From Helianthus annuus (taxonomy: Eukaryota > Streptophyta > Magnoliopsida > Asterales > Asteraceae), in contig NC_035440.2 of NCBI RefSeq assembly GCF_002127325.2, positions 73,283,819 through 73,347,818 of the forward strand: a DNA stretch of 64,000 nt. The letters run 5' to 3'. How positions within the stretch are numbered: position 1 is the stretch's first letter; each line of letters starts with the position of its first letter. The notes under the pieces are model-generated. The model did no database searches, had not been told where the DNA came from, and saw only the letters and a program-made list of their open reading frames with translations. Below are positions 11,778 through 23,291 of this stretch, piece after piece. The position numbers were made by a program, and so were the translations under genes.

Positions 11778-13508
11778 GCTAGGTATTTCTCTAAGATAGA
11801 CTTAAGATCTGGATATCACCAGCTAAAAATGCAAGAGGAGGACATACCTAAAACTGCTTTCAGAACTAGGTATGGTCATTATGAGTTTACAGTCATGCCC
11901 TTCGGATTAACAAATGCTCCAGCCGCATTTATGGACATGATGAATAGAATCTGTAAACCATACTTGGATAAATTTGTAATCGTGTTCATTGACGACATAC
12001 TAATTTATTCCAAAAGTCAGGAAGAACATTGTAAGTACCTGCATGCACTTTTAACCTTGTTAAGAAAGGAAAAGCTTTATGCCAAATTCTCGAAGTGTGA
12101 ATTCTGGCTGCAGGAAGTACAATTTTTAGGTCATATGGTGAATCACGAAGGAATTCACGTAGATCCTGCTAAAATAGAAGCAATCACCAATTGGAAGGTC
12201 CCACAAACGGCTATGGAAATTAGAAGTTTTCTAGGATTAGCTGGATACTATAGACGATTTATTAAAGACTTCTCTAAGATAGTTGTACCTTTGACTAAGC
12301 TAACTTGTAAGGCAGTTAAGTTTGAATGGGGACCTAGACAAGAGGAAGCTTTTAGGATTCTAAAGCACAAATTGACAAACGCTCCAATCTTAGCTTTACC
12401 CGAAGGAACCGAAGATTTTGAAGTATACTGTGATGCTTCAAAATTAGGATATGGATGTGTGTTGATGCAACGCGAAAAGGTAATTGTGTATGCCTCCAGA
12501 CAGTTGAAAAAGCACGAGGAAAATTATAAAACTCATGACCTAGAGTTAGGAGCCATAATTTTTGCCCTTAAAATTTGGAGACATTATCTGTACGGAAGTA
12601 AGTTTACTATCTATACAGATCATAAAAGTTTAAGATATATATTTGGGCAAAAAGAGCTAAACATGAGGCAAAGAAGGTGGATGGAAATCCTAAGTGATTA
12701 CGACTGTGATATTCAATATCACGAAAGAAAGGCAAACGTAGTCGCGGATGCCTTAAGTCGTAAGTATCATGAAAAGCAAAAACGAGTCCGTGCTCTTAGG
12801 TTAAATCTACAATTAGATTTAATGGAACAATTGAAGAAGGTTCAGGGAACGGCAATCAAGGATGATGCCGAAGGAATGAAGGGTTACCTAAAGGAACTAG
12901 AACAAGGAAAGGATGGAATTTGGAGATTCCACAAGAAACGAATTTGGGTACCTAAGCAGGGAGAATTAAGAAATAAAATTCTAGAAGAAGCTCATAAATC
13001 TAGGTATACTGTACATCCAGGAAACAATAAAATGTACCAAGATTTAAGAAATAATTTCTGGTGGATAGGAATGAAAAAGGACATAGCTGAATATGTAACC
13101 AAGTGTCTTACTTGTTCGCAAGTTAAGGCCGAACACCAGAAACCTTCAGGACTACTACAACAATTAGAAATGCCTGTATGGAAATGGGAACGCATAACAA
13201 TGGACTTTGTTACTAAGTTACCCAAAACCAGAAAAGGTAATGATGCTATTTGGGTAATTGCGGATCGATTAACCAAATCAGCTCATTTTCTACCAATGAA
13301 GGAAACCTTTAGCATGGAAAGGTTAGCCAAGTTGTATGTAGATGAAGTAGTATCCTTACATGGAGTCCCACTCTCCATTGTATCGGATAGAGATAGTCGT
13401 TTCACTTCCCGTTTCTGGACAAGTTTCCAGGAGGCAATGGGAACTCGACTTAATTTAAGTACTGCATATCATCCTCAAACGGACGGACAAAGTGAAAGGA
13501 CGATATAA
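11778..13508 (+). pseudogene. GYP-B RT palm, RNase H and integrase N-terminal/core
   Basis: Same frame as the preceding segment after its stop; the conserved reading resumes at once ([16 protein letters not shown]), so the ATG at 11829 is not a true start. It has the RT motif [10 protein letters not shown], RNase H ([16 protein letters not shown], then TDHKSL, then NVVADALSR), the HHCC finger ([10 protein letters not shown] through [12 protein letters not shown]) and the integrase core with DRLTKSAHF and SDRDSRF. It ends in a TAA (13506-13508) in SERTIQTMED, replacing Gln. Confidence 0.9.
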
Positions 13509-14234
13509 ACAATGGAAGATATGCTCCGAGCATGTGTAATTGATTTTGGTGGTAATTGGGATAGCCATTTGCCATTAATTGAATTCTCCTATAACAATAG
13601 TTATCATTCGAGCATCGAAGCTGCTCCATTCGAAGCACTGTATGGACGCAAGTGCAGAACTCCCGTGTGTTGGGCAGAAATAGGAGAAAGTCAATTATCA
13701 GGACCAGAGATTGTGCAAGAAACTACTGACAAGATAACCCAGATCAAGGAAAGACTAAAGACTGCTAGAGATCGTCAGAAGAGTTATGCAGACAATCGCC
13801 GCAAGCCGTTAGAATTCCAAGTCGAAGACAAAGTACTATTAAAAGTATCTCCTTGGAAAGGAGTAGTACGATTTGGTAAGAAAGGAAAACTGAGTCCAAG
13901 ATATGTCGGACCATTCCCAGTAATCCAACGAATAGGACCAGTAGCTTATCGTTTACAACTACCAGAAGAATTAACTGGAATATATGATGTGTTTCATGTA
14001 TCCAATCTCAAGAAATGTCTATCAGACGAATCCCTGGTAGTACCTCTTCAAGATATAGAGGTAAATGAAAAGCTGAAATTCGTAGAAAAACCCCTACAAA
14101 TAGAAGACCGGAAGATTAAGTTTCTCAAACACAAACGACTAGTGAAAGTCAAATGGGAATCCAGGAGAGGACCAGAATACACTTGGGAACTAGAATCAGA
14201 GATGAAGCGAAAGTACCCTCATCTATTTCAGTAA
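13509..14234 (+). pseudogene. GYP-B integrase C-terminus and chromodomain
   Basis: In-frame continuation after the TAA at 13506-13508. It shows the end of the integrase core ([17 protein letters not shown], then EFSYNNSYH), the GPY/F module ([20 protein letters not shown]) and a chromodomain ending [20 protein letters not shown]. The natural stop TAA at 14232-14234 overlaps the first bases of the hairpin that precedes the polypurine tract. Confidence 0.9.
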
Positions 14235-14270
14235 ATCTCGAGGACGAGATTTTTCTCAAGGTGGGAAGGA
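14234..14270 (+). promoter_or_regulatory. Hairpin and polypurine tract of GYP-B
   Basis: A perfect inverted repeat AATCTCGAGGACGAGATT (14234-14251) is followed by AAGGTGGGAAGGA (14258-14270), which directly abuts the LTR start TGTAACAAC. The arrangement matches GYP-A, GYP-C and GYP-D. Confidence 0.85.
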
Positions 14271-15701
14271 TGTAACAACTGTCACTAAAATCAATAATTA
14301 GGACGATAATTAGTCAATAAGAAAACCCTAATTGAGACACCCAAGTAATTCTGCATTAGCCCTAAAATTTTCAGAACAATCGGAAACAGGATCAGGGCCC
14401 CTAAAACTCAAGGGGGGCAAACCCTAGTTTAATAATTATCTAAATTAAACGTTGCAAAGTTCTGATTGGCTGAAATTTTGAATCACGCAAGCTATACCCG
14501 AGCCTAGGCAGCCTATGAATTAGACTGCTTAGCTTACGGACCGCAAGGGAAAGGGCTTACGGTCCGTAAGCGAGTCCCAAAAATCAGTATAAATAGCCGA
14601 CCTTGGCACTTGAAATCTGTTGTGAAAACGACATAAAGTTGCTGTCTGTACGTCGAATTAAGGCCGTAATACTACAATAAACACACACGCGATCACGAGG
14701 TGATGCCGCAATCAGGGTAATAACTCGATCGCTATTACGATTCAACGTCCGATCGATTATAACTATCCAACGATTGTCCGAGTGCTGCTCAAATTGAGCT
14801 TGTACTTTGATTATTCGTCGTGATTTCAACTTGAATATTTGAGTGCTGTTCGAATTCGGACTATGCTCTGTTATTCGTTGTGAATCCGATTGAATTATTA
14901 GGTATCGCACTTGTTAATTGTTGTGAGGGTTTAATCTCGTGAATTGACGTAACTGCTGAATTAGTTACTAACCCGTTTGTGTGTGCATTGTGTTAAAATA
15001 GGTTTAATCAAGGTTAACCAGTAGGCTTATCTTGCTCGTTAAATCTTCAATGTGAGTCATTCTCTTTTTATCAATTGTTTTACAAAACTCCAAGTTATTT
15101 TCCCAAAGTTATAATTACAGGGATTAAGTCTTTGTAGTCACCATATTACAGCCGGTATGTGGGGTTTTGTATATATTACTTGATAATCTTCAACATTGGG
15201 GCAGCCAATGGGTGATATGACCATAATCACAGACACCACTGGACAGGTGGGCCAGTGGGTCGAGTAATAAAGTACCGTGGGTAGTTGGTTTGATATTAGA
15301 AACATTGTAATCGCTCTTAATACTGTGAATTATAACAAATGTGTCGTTTTAGTAAAATGAATGATTCACTCAGTATTTCCCCGCTGACAAAACCTTTTTC
15401 AAACATGTTTCAGGTGATATGATGTGAGCAAAGAAAGAGAAGTGCCGTGAAGCACTCCCGGCTTAGAAAAGTGGCTCATTGTAAATAAATAAAAGAAACA
15501 TGTTTTGAAAATAAAAGATTTCCCGGAGAAATCATATTGTTGTAAATTATGGGATTTTATCCCTCAGCTATAAAACGGGCAGTTTGAATTATTAAAAGAT
15601 CCTGTTTTAAAAGACTTCCGCTGTCGCCTAAAATTTAAATACCGCAGGATTTCTATCCCGCGGCTCCTGAAACGGGTCAAACCGGGTCGGGGGCCGTGAC
15701 A
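14271..15701 (+). repeat. 3' LTR of GYP-B
   Basis: Runs from TGTAACAAC to CCGTGACA, 1431 bases. It holds a GC-rich inverted motif (cttacggaccg with cttacggtccgtaag, about 14530-14573) immediately upstream of a TATA box TATAAATA at 14588-14595, so the core promoter can be placed. No partner LTR is in the window; the boundary rests on the PPT at one end and the switch to Copia gag sequence at the other. Confidence 0.85.
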
Positions 15702-16687
15702 TTTGCTATCAGGAGATATGTAGTTGCTCCAATTGAAATCCACTAAACATGCTCTCTTCGAATCCTCAATCTTTCTACCATGAGCCGTCTGTGAATCTTG
15801 TGATTGACCAACCTGCTGATAAATGGCTTTCCGGTAGTAATCGTCTTTTCCGAACGGATTCTGAGCACCACTGGCTTCTCTGTTCTTGCATTCTCGTTTG
15901 AAATGGCCTTTCTCCCTGCAACGAAAACAAGTAACTTCAGATTTATCAAAACCTAAAGTAGATACATGAGCATCAAGAAAGTCATTTCTCCCGGTAATCG
16001 TTTTGAACTTTTCAGCACGGCTAAGAACACTCGCTAGACACCATTTAATATCCATTAGTTCCATCTCTTCGGCGTCTATTTGATCATAATCCTCTTTGGT
16101 GAGCATAGGATTTCCGATCCGACCAGCAACAAGACCCTCATATGATAACAACACAGAACCAAGTAGAGCCATGTGGTCTTTAGCAGTGTCTTCTGAAAAA
16201 CTTTGACCTTCTGGAAGATTTAGAGCGATGTTGCAGTGAATCACATAACCATTTCCTGTCTTTGTGCTCTAAGACTGAAAGCTTGTATTTGACTCTTTAG
16301 GATTAACACTTGGACATGATGAGAATCCACTGCTGCTTTTGTTTGATCCCTGATCAGCCTTTTCCGTTGAATCCCCAGCACTGAATGCAGTTTGGATTTT
16401 CGGACTTCTCTCAGATTCTGGAACTGGAATACTACCTTTATAGTACATTTTTACATCCTGTTGACCACTTGGACTGTTCATCCTCGCAATCTTTTGCTGT
16501 TCCAAATCCTGACTCTTGATCTTTTCAATAAACTAAGAAATCGTTAGTCCATCATAAACACCCGTGTTTTTCAGAATCATCAAATACGTTCCCCACTCTT
16601 TCTGCGGTAATGCATCGGCTAGCTTGTCTATCCAATCTTCACGATCTTTGGTAATACTCAACATCGACATTGATCGCACCAAGTGGC
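15702..16687 (-). pseudogene. COP-A gag, C-terminal part
   Basis: Continuation of the gag that starts at 29894, resuming after the GYP-C insertion. It reads through a UBN2-type gag region with an in-frame TAG at about 16533-16535 and further disruption near 16260-16270, then a CCHC nucleocapsid knuckle CFRCREKGHFKREC (about 15895-15935). Conserved sequence stops at 15702 where the GYP-B LTR begins; the frame running on to 15564 is LTR sequence. Domain order and the match across the TSD show that both parts are one gene. Confidence 0.8.
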
Positions 16688-18776
16688 TGTCACACCCCCA
16701 AAATCCACACGCGGAGTACCACCGCTTGGAGGCGTGACATGACCAGGATCAAGCCACCAATCATATCGAACATAGCATTTAATAATGAAAGTAAATAATG
16801 TAATTCATCACGACATGATTGATGTTCAAAACCAAACTTTGTTTAAGTAGCGGAAGCATGTAAATAAAATTCAACAGAGTTAATAGTTTGAAACATCATA
16901 AATGTTTAGCAAGCATTCACGAACCCTTGTCCACAACGACCTGCTCCTTCCTTGTGCAAGCTCCGTATGTACCTAAGGTCCTGCAAGGCATGCAGCAGAG
17001 AGTCAACAACTAGTTGAGCGAGTTCACAGTTAATAGTTCAGTAATAGTATAGTGTGAGTAGTAAGTTCGTTCGTTATAGCATATATCGTATTTCCATCGC
17101 GGCCTCCCAGGCAGGTATGCGAAGATATTAGGGGATGTTCCTCCCAAGTATTCTAGACTAGGTTTATTTGTATCGCGGCCTACCAGGCAGGTGTGCGAAG
17201 ATTAGTATGTTTAGTTCGCGGCCTTCCTAAGGCAGGTGTGCGAAGTCAGTCATAATATCGCGGCCAACCCTTGGCAGGTGTGCGAAGATCAGTTCAGTAA
17301 GTGTTACTAGTCTAGTCGTGTCATATCGTTCGGTTCTATCAGCTAAGTATGTACAATAATTCAACAAATCCCATTCCCACCCGGGAACCCCATGCCTTGG
17401 CTGTGTGAACTCACCTTGGTTTGCTCGGTATGCTAAGTATGTACTCGAAGTAAATCAATCACGTCCTAAATACGTACGTATGCAAAATCAGTTTATATCC
17501 AAAGTGTTCACGTATAGGCATAATCATAGAAGTACCAGCATGTATTCGGTATCACATAAGTTATGCGCATCACTTAACAGCAGTTAAATAATCCAGTTAA
17601 CATTTTGACAGAGTTAAACCATGTTACTGTGCAAAGTATACAAATTGGCGAAACACATATTGGCGAATCACATCATTGGCGATACACATGTTTGACGAAA
17701 CACATGTTTCGTCAACTACCCTTTGGCGAATCAAAAATTTTATTTCGTCAATTATCCCTTGGCGAAACACATTCTTTGTTTCGCCAAGCTCCTATTTCGT
17801 CAAACAGCCTGTTACGTCCATAAGTCAGTTACGTCAATCACGCCAAACAGTTACAGAACTTATCTCAGAAAACCCTAATCATTCTAGAGCAGCCGTTACT
17901 CTTTATCATCAATCCTCAAGCAGAAACATACGATTAATCATTTGAACATTATACTATTAAACCGTACCCTACACATAACAGTTACGGAACCAACACGTAA
18001 TTCATCATATCATTAGGTGTTCATACAGTTATTACTAGTTCTGATTCGTGAGTTCAGGAACTCATCATGTGGTTACATTCAAATAAGTTTCATCAAATGT
18101 GCAAACGGATAGTACTACGTAAAACTCATGGAACCCTAATCATACACATGTTTCTCATAAATCTAAGTAACCAACTACTTATGCATACGGAAATCAAAAT
18201 CAACATATTCACATCAAGTTTAGAGATCAACAGCATGCACATCACGTATAAAGAAACCAAAGGACCAAGAAATCGATTTAGCAAGCATGCAACTAACCAG
18301 GTAGATGGTAAGAAGGTTTAATCGTTCACGAGAGCTTGGGGAATACACAGGGCTGCCGTCAATTGCAGGAGCGTTCTAGGGTTCTGATTTTTGCTAAAGT
18401 GTGACAAATGAAGAGGTTACGTATAACTTATACGCGTCTAAACGTTTTGGGCCGTAGCCGGGCTTCAACGAATCTGGGCCGGCGAATCTAATCTGTTTCG
18501 CCGAGATTGAGTTGGCGAAACAGGCTTGTTTCGTTGAGTATGTTCATTGGCGAATCACACTCTGATTCGTCGCGTTGTTTGTTGGTGAAACACTCTAAGT
18601 GTTTTACAATAATCCATGTTATATTCTTACAACAATAAGTCACATATGTGCACAATCATAACACGTTTCAATAAAACATAGCATGTATGATTACCAGTCA
18701 ATCAGTCAAACAACTACACAGTCAAAGTCAACGTGCATTAAATACAAAATGAAAGTTGAAAGGTCGGGTTGTCACA
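16688..18776 (-). repeat. 3' LTR of GYP-C
   Basis: Partner of 27296-29384. Internally it has four imperfect copies of a unit TCGCGGCC...GGCAGGTGTGCGAAG (17097-17124, 17173-17200, 17216-17245, 17257-17288). A field of GGCGAA/TTCGCC and GACGAA/TTCGTC words spans 17640-17810, with more at 18465-18600. ORFs here recur in the other LTR and are not genes. Confidence 0.93.
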
Positions 18777-18916
18777 TTATCCCCAACTTGAAAGAAATTT
18801 CGTCCCGAAATTTGGTACGTACTTACTGAGGAAGCTAGATAGGTTGCATCGTTCACTGGTTTTCCTGGGGTGTCACATCCTCCCCCCGTTGATCTGGAAT
18901 TTCGTCCCGAAATTCC
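18777..18916 (-). promoter_or_regulatory. Doubled polypurine tract and hairpin region of GYP-C
   Basis: On the minus strand the order is: hairpin GGAATTTCGGGACGAAATTCC in two halves (18896-18916), purine tract ending GGGGGGAGGA (18878-18890), an LTR-like start TGTGACACCCC (from 18877 leftwards), about 60 unique bases, a second hairpin AAATTTCGGGACGAAATTT (18795-18813), a second tract AAGTTGGGGATAA (18777-18789), then the actual LTR start TGTGACAACCC. Only the second abuts the present LTR. Confidence 0.8.
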
Positions 18917-20403
18917 GTGGTAGTAGCTTCAGCCTCAGCAGTGGTTGCATTGGTTCCGAATAACTGGGGATACTTTTCTGTCATCTGGTCTTCGCGTTCC
19001 CAGGTGTACTCTGGGCCACGACGGGAGTTCCAACGAACTCGAACAAGAGGGATTCTCTTGCTTTTGAGAACCTTAACATCCCGGTCCGTGATTTCAACTG
19101 GCTCCTCGACGAACTGCAACCGCTCGTCGATAGTGAGTTCCTTAAAAGGAACTATGAGGGTTTCATCTGACAGACATTTCTTCAGATTCGATACGTGAAA
19201 AACATTATGAACTGCCCCGAGTTCTGCTGGTAGGTTTAGCTTGTAGGCCACTTTGCCTATTTTCTCAATGATTTCGAACGGTCCGACGTACCGTGGATTT
19301 AGTTTGCCCTGTTTACCAAAACGAACCACACCCTTCCAGGGTGAGACTTTGAGTAAAACCCGGTCCCCGACCTGAAATTCCAAAGGCTTTCTACGCTTGT
19401 CCGCATAGGCTTTCTGACGGTCGCGTGCTGCCGCCATGCGTTGTCGTATCTGTGCAATCTTTTCTGTGGCGTCCATTACAATCTCTGGACCCGTGATCTG
19501 ACTATCCCCCACCTCTGCCCAACAGAGAGGTGACCGGCATTTACGCCCGTACAATGCCTCGAATGGAGCGGCTTGAATGCTGGTGTGATAACTGTTATTA
19601 TACGAAAACTCCACCAAAGGGAGATGCTGTTCCCAGCCGTTGCCGAAATCTATAACACATGCCCGAAGCATGTCTTCAAGAGTTTGAATCGTTCGCTCAG
19701 AGTGCCCGTCCGTCTGAGGATGATACGCTGTGCTCATGTCTAACCGTGAGCCGAAAGATTTGTGCATCGCTTGCCATAGCTCTGACGTGAATCGTGCATC
19801 CCGATCCGAAATAATGGAGGTGGGCACCCCGTGCCTCGAAACAACTTCTTTAAGATAGATGTCTGCGAGAGTGGAGAACTTATCCGTTTCCTTTATAGCC
19901 AGGAAGTGTGCAGACTTGGTGAGTCGATCCACGATCACCCATATAGTATCATTCCCACGCTGGGATCTGGGTAAGCCTGTAACAAAATCCATGGAAATTT
20001 CTTCCCATTTCCATTGCGGTATCTTGGGTTGCTGAAGTAGGCCCGCGGGTTTCTGATACTCCACTTTGACTTTTGCACATGTCAAGCACTTGCCGACGTA
20101 AGTAGCGACGTGGGCTTTCATACTAGGCCACCAATATGTCGTTTTGAGATCGTGGTACATTTTATCCGACCCTGGATGTACCGAGTACCGAGACTTGTGA
20201 GCTTCGTCCATTACCAGCTCGCGTAAACCGCCAAAAAGTGGGACCCAAATACGCCCCGCTACATAGTAGGCGCCGTCTTCCTTTTGTTCCATTCGTTGCC
20301 TTGAGCCGCGTAAGGCTTCAGCTTTGACGTTTTCGGGTTTCAATGCTTCTATCTGAGCAGTTCGTATCTGTGCAGGAAGACTGGACTGAATAGTGAGTTG
20401 CAA
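18853..20403 (-). pseudogene. GYP-C integrase and chromodomain with read-through tail
   Basis: A 516-codon open segment after a TGA at 20404-20406. It has the HHCC finger ([10 protein letters not shown] through [12 protein letters not shown]), the integrase core ([27 protein letters not shown]), the GPY/F module ([20 protein letters not shown]) and a chromodomain ending [20 protein letters not shown]. The last 20 or so residues (from about [14 protein letters not shown]) are encoded by the upstream hairpin, purine tract and LTR-like start, and the stop at 18853-18855 lies beyond them. GYP-A and GYP-B stop before or at the hairpin, so this tail is probably acquired. Confidence 0.88.
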
Positions 20404-21129
20404 AGCTCATACGCGCCTAGGTAGAGTGTCTTTCCGACTGAGAGCGTCAGCCACAACATTGGCTTTGCCTGGATGATATTTGATGGCGCATTCGTAATCG
20501 TTCAGAAGTTCAACCCATCTTCGTTGACGCATGTTCAAATCCTTTTGCCTAAGAATATGCTCGAGACTCCTGTGATCGGTGTAAATTGTGCATTTGGTAC
20601 CGTACAGGTAGTGTCGCCATATCTTGAGCGCGAAAACAACAGCTCCCAGCTCTAAATCGTGCGTCGTGTAGTTCCGTTCATGAACCTTGAGTTGACGAGA
20701 AGCGTAAGCAATAACCTTATCCCGTTGCATCAATACGCAACCAAGACCCTGTATCGATGCGTCACAATAAACCACGAAGTCATCTGTGCCCTCCGGCAAT
20801 GAGAGAATAGGTGCGCTGCAAAGCCTATCCTTTAGGTACTGAAAAGCGGTCTCCTGGGGCTCTCCCCAGCGATAGGTGACACCCTTCTGTGTCAGTAGCG
20901 TAAGCGGCTGTGCGATCTTGGAGAAGTCTTTTATGAATCTTCTGTAGTAACCCGCCAAACCCAAGAATTGGCGTATTTCTGTTGGTGTACGCGGTGCAGG
21001 CCAGTTTCTGATCGAATCTACCTTGGATGGATCGACATGAATCCCATCCCTGTTCACCACGTGGCCTAGGAAGTGGACTTCACGAAGCCAGAAGTCGCAT
21101 TTAGAAAACTTGGCGTACAATTGCTCCTT
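20404..21129 (-). pseudogene. GYP-C RT thumb/connection and RNase H
   Basis: Lies between two nonsense codons, TGA at 21130-21132 and TGA at 20404-20406. Both replace Arg by comparison with GYP-A and GYP-B (CGA to TGA). It contains [35 protein letters not shown], RNase [30 protein letters not shown] and [16 protein letters not shown]. The frame is intact apart from these stops. Confidence 0.88.
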
Positions 21130-23291
21130 TCAAAGGAGTTCCAAAATCAATCGTAGGTGATGTTCGTGCTCCTCTTGACTCTTAGAGTAAATCAGAATGT
21201 CGTCGATGAAGACAATCACAAACTTGTCTAAGTACGGCTTGCACACCCTGTTTATCAGATCCATAAATACGGCAGGCGCATTCGTTAACCCGAATGGCAT
21301 AACAAGAAACTCGTAGTGACCGTAGCGAGTTCTGAATGCGGTTTTAGAGACGTCCTCATCCCGGACTCTCAGCTGATGATAGCCTGACCTCAAGTCTATC
21401 TTGGAGTAGTAACTCGACCCCTGCAACTGGTCGAATAAGTCGTCGATACGCGGAAGAGGATAACGGTTCTTCACCGTCACCTTGTTCAGTTCACGGTAGT
21501 CAATGCACATCCTGAAAGTGCCATCCTTCTTTTTCACGAAAAGTACTGGAGCTCCCCAAGGCGAAGAGCTTGGACGAATAAAGCCCTTTTCCAAGAGCTC
21601 TTGTAACTGCTTCGACAGTTCTTCCAGTTCGGTTGGAGCTAAACGATACGGTGCGCGGGCTATTGGTGCTGCCCCAGGAGCTAACTCAATCTGGAATTCA
21701 ACTTGGCGGTGAGGCGGTAAACCGGGTAAATCTTCAGGAAACACCTGAGGAAAGTCACGCACAACTGGAATATCCTCCAGCTTCTTTTCCTTTGCTGCTG
21801 CGTCAGTGACAAGTGCCAGAATTGCAGTATACCCCTTTCGTAAACATTTCTGCGCTTTTAAGAAAGAGATGATGCCAACCACAGCACCACTCTTGTCGCC
21901 TTGAACTTCGAGAGGTTCCTTACTAGAGCGAGGAATACGAATGACCTTTTCCTTGCACAAAATCTCTGCGTGATGTTGGGATAACCAATCCATACCGATG
22001 AGGACGTCGAAACTACCCAAAACTATGGGTATAAGGTCAATTGAGAAGGTCTGACCAGCTAAAACGATACTACAACCCTTGATTACGTGTGCGGCTTCTA
22101 CACTTTTACCATTGGCTAGTTCTACGACGTGTTTGGTGTTTAGGGGTGTTGGGGTACGTTTTAACAATTTACTCATTTTCAAGGACATATAACTTGTATC
22201 AGCACCCGAATCAAATAAGACAGTAACATAAATATCGTCGAGAAGAAACTTACCCATAACCACGTTGGGATCATTCACTGCGTCACCCCGACCTAACACA
22301 AAAGCACGACCCCGAGCTTCGTTGCCATTGTTGTTGTTTCCCCCGTTGTTGTTGTTGTTGTTCCTGTTGCCCTGATTGTTGTTGTTGCGATTCTGGTTCT
22401 GGTTCAGTTGAGGGAAATCACGTTTGTAGTGGCCTTCAGCCCCACACTGGAAACATCCCCGATTTCCACGCTGTGGCTGCTGCTGCTGGTTCTGTGGAGC
22501 TGGCGGTAGGAGTTGCTGGTTCTGATTTGCTGGCCGTGAGCTTCTGCAATCCTTTGCCTCATGACCCGACTTGAGGCATCTTTGACAACGTTCCCTGCGA
22601 CATCTCCCACTGTGGTGTTTGTTGTACCTATTACACCATAGGTGGATTCCCCGATATCCACTCTGTCCCTGACTGCCTGACGACTGCTGATTCGGACTCT
22701 GGTAGTCGTTGGTGCGACGCTGCTGCGCTTGAGACTGAACAGAAACTGATCCCTTGCTGGAATCCCCATCCCACTTTCTTTTGTTCTCGCTGGGTGTGGC
22801 AGAAGTAGTGACAGCAGTAGTGGTAGCACTGATGCATTTGGGCAGCTTGTTCTGTTCCACCGCCTGATCCGTAAGGCGATGAGCAAGACGCTGAATGTCT
22901 TGGATGTTGTCGAGGTTAGCCGACGTCACGTGGCTCGGAATCTCTGGCGCAAGCCCCTTGAGGTACAACTCAATGCGCTTGACTGGAGGGTCCACCATCG
23001 TTGGACATAAGATGGCCAGTTCATTTAACTGTTTCGTGTAAGCCTCAATCTCTGACCCCGTCATCTTCAAGTGGTATAGCTCATTCTCCAGCTTGTGGAT
23101 GTCGTCTCGCGTGCAGTACTCACGCTTAATCAATTCCTTGAAATCCTCCCAAGGTGTGGCGTTAGCAGCTGCCAACCCTAGGATCTGTACTTGCGCGTTC
23201 CACCAGGTGAGCGCAATCCCTTCCAACGTGCCAGTGGCATACTTGACCCTGCGAGCCTCAGGGCATTCGCACATCTCAAATACTGACTCTA
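21130..23291 (-). pseudogene. GYP-C gag C-terminal half, protease and RT
   Basis: Joins in frame, across the solo LTR, to the gag start at 26685-26973. Gag core: [12 protein letters not shown]. Nucleocapsid: [14 protein letters not shown] and [14 protein letters not shown]; the last Cys of the second knuckle is Phe, so that knuckle is probably non-functional. An Asn/Gln-rich low-complexity linker follows (about 22320-22410). Protease: [59 protein letters not shown] and [12 protein letters not shown]. It ends at TGA (21130-21132). The ATG at 23274 is internal and not the true start. Confidence 0.9.

Larger units (their letters stand above)
1..15701 (+). mobile_element. GYP-B: Gypsy chromovirus, 3' portion, split by GYP-A
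   Basis: Plus-strand LTR retrotransposon of the chromovirus (Tekay/Del-like) type. It occupies 1-82 and 8532-15701; the two parts are separated by GYP-A, whose 5-bp duplication GTAGC (78-82 and 8532-8536) marks the insertion. Order seen: leader, extra ORF (8701-9465), gag-protease-RT-RNase H-integrase-chromodomain (9735-14234), hairpin plus polypurine tract, 3' LTR (14271-15701). The 5' LTR and PBS lie left of the window. The element sits in the gag of Copia element COP-A; the bases after its 3' LTR (tttgc, 15702-15706) should be the TSD, which cannot be confirmed without the left end. Two nonsense codons interrupt an otherwise open polyprotein. Confidence 0.9.
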
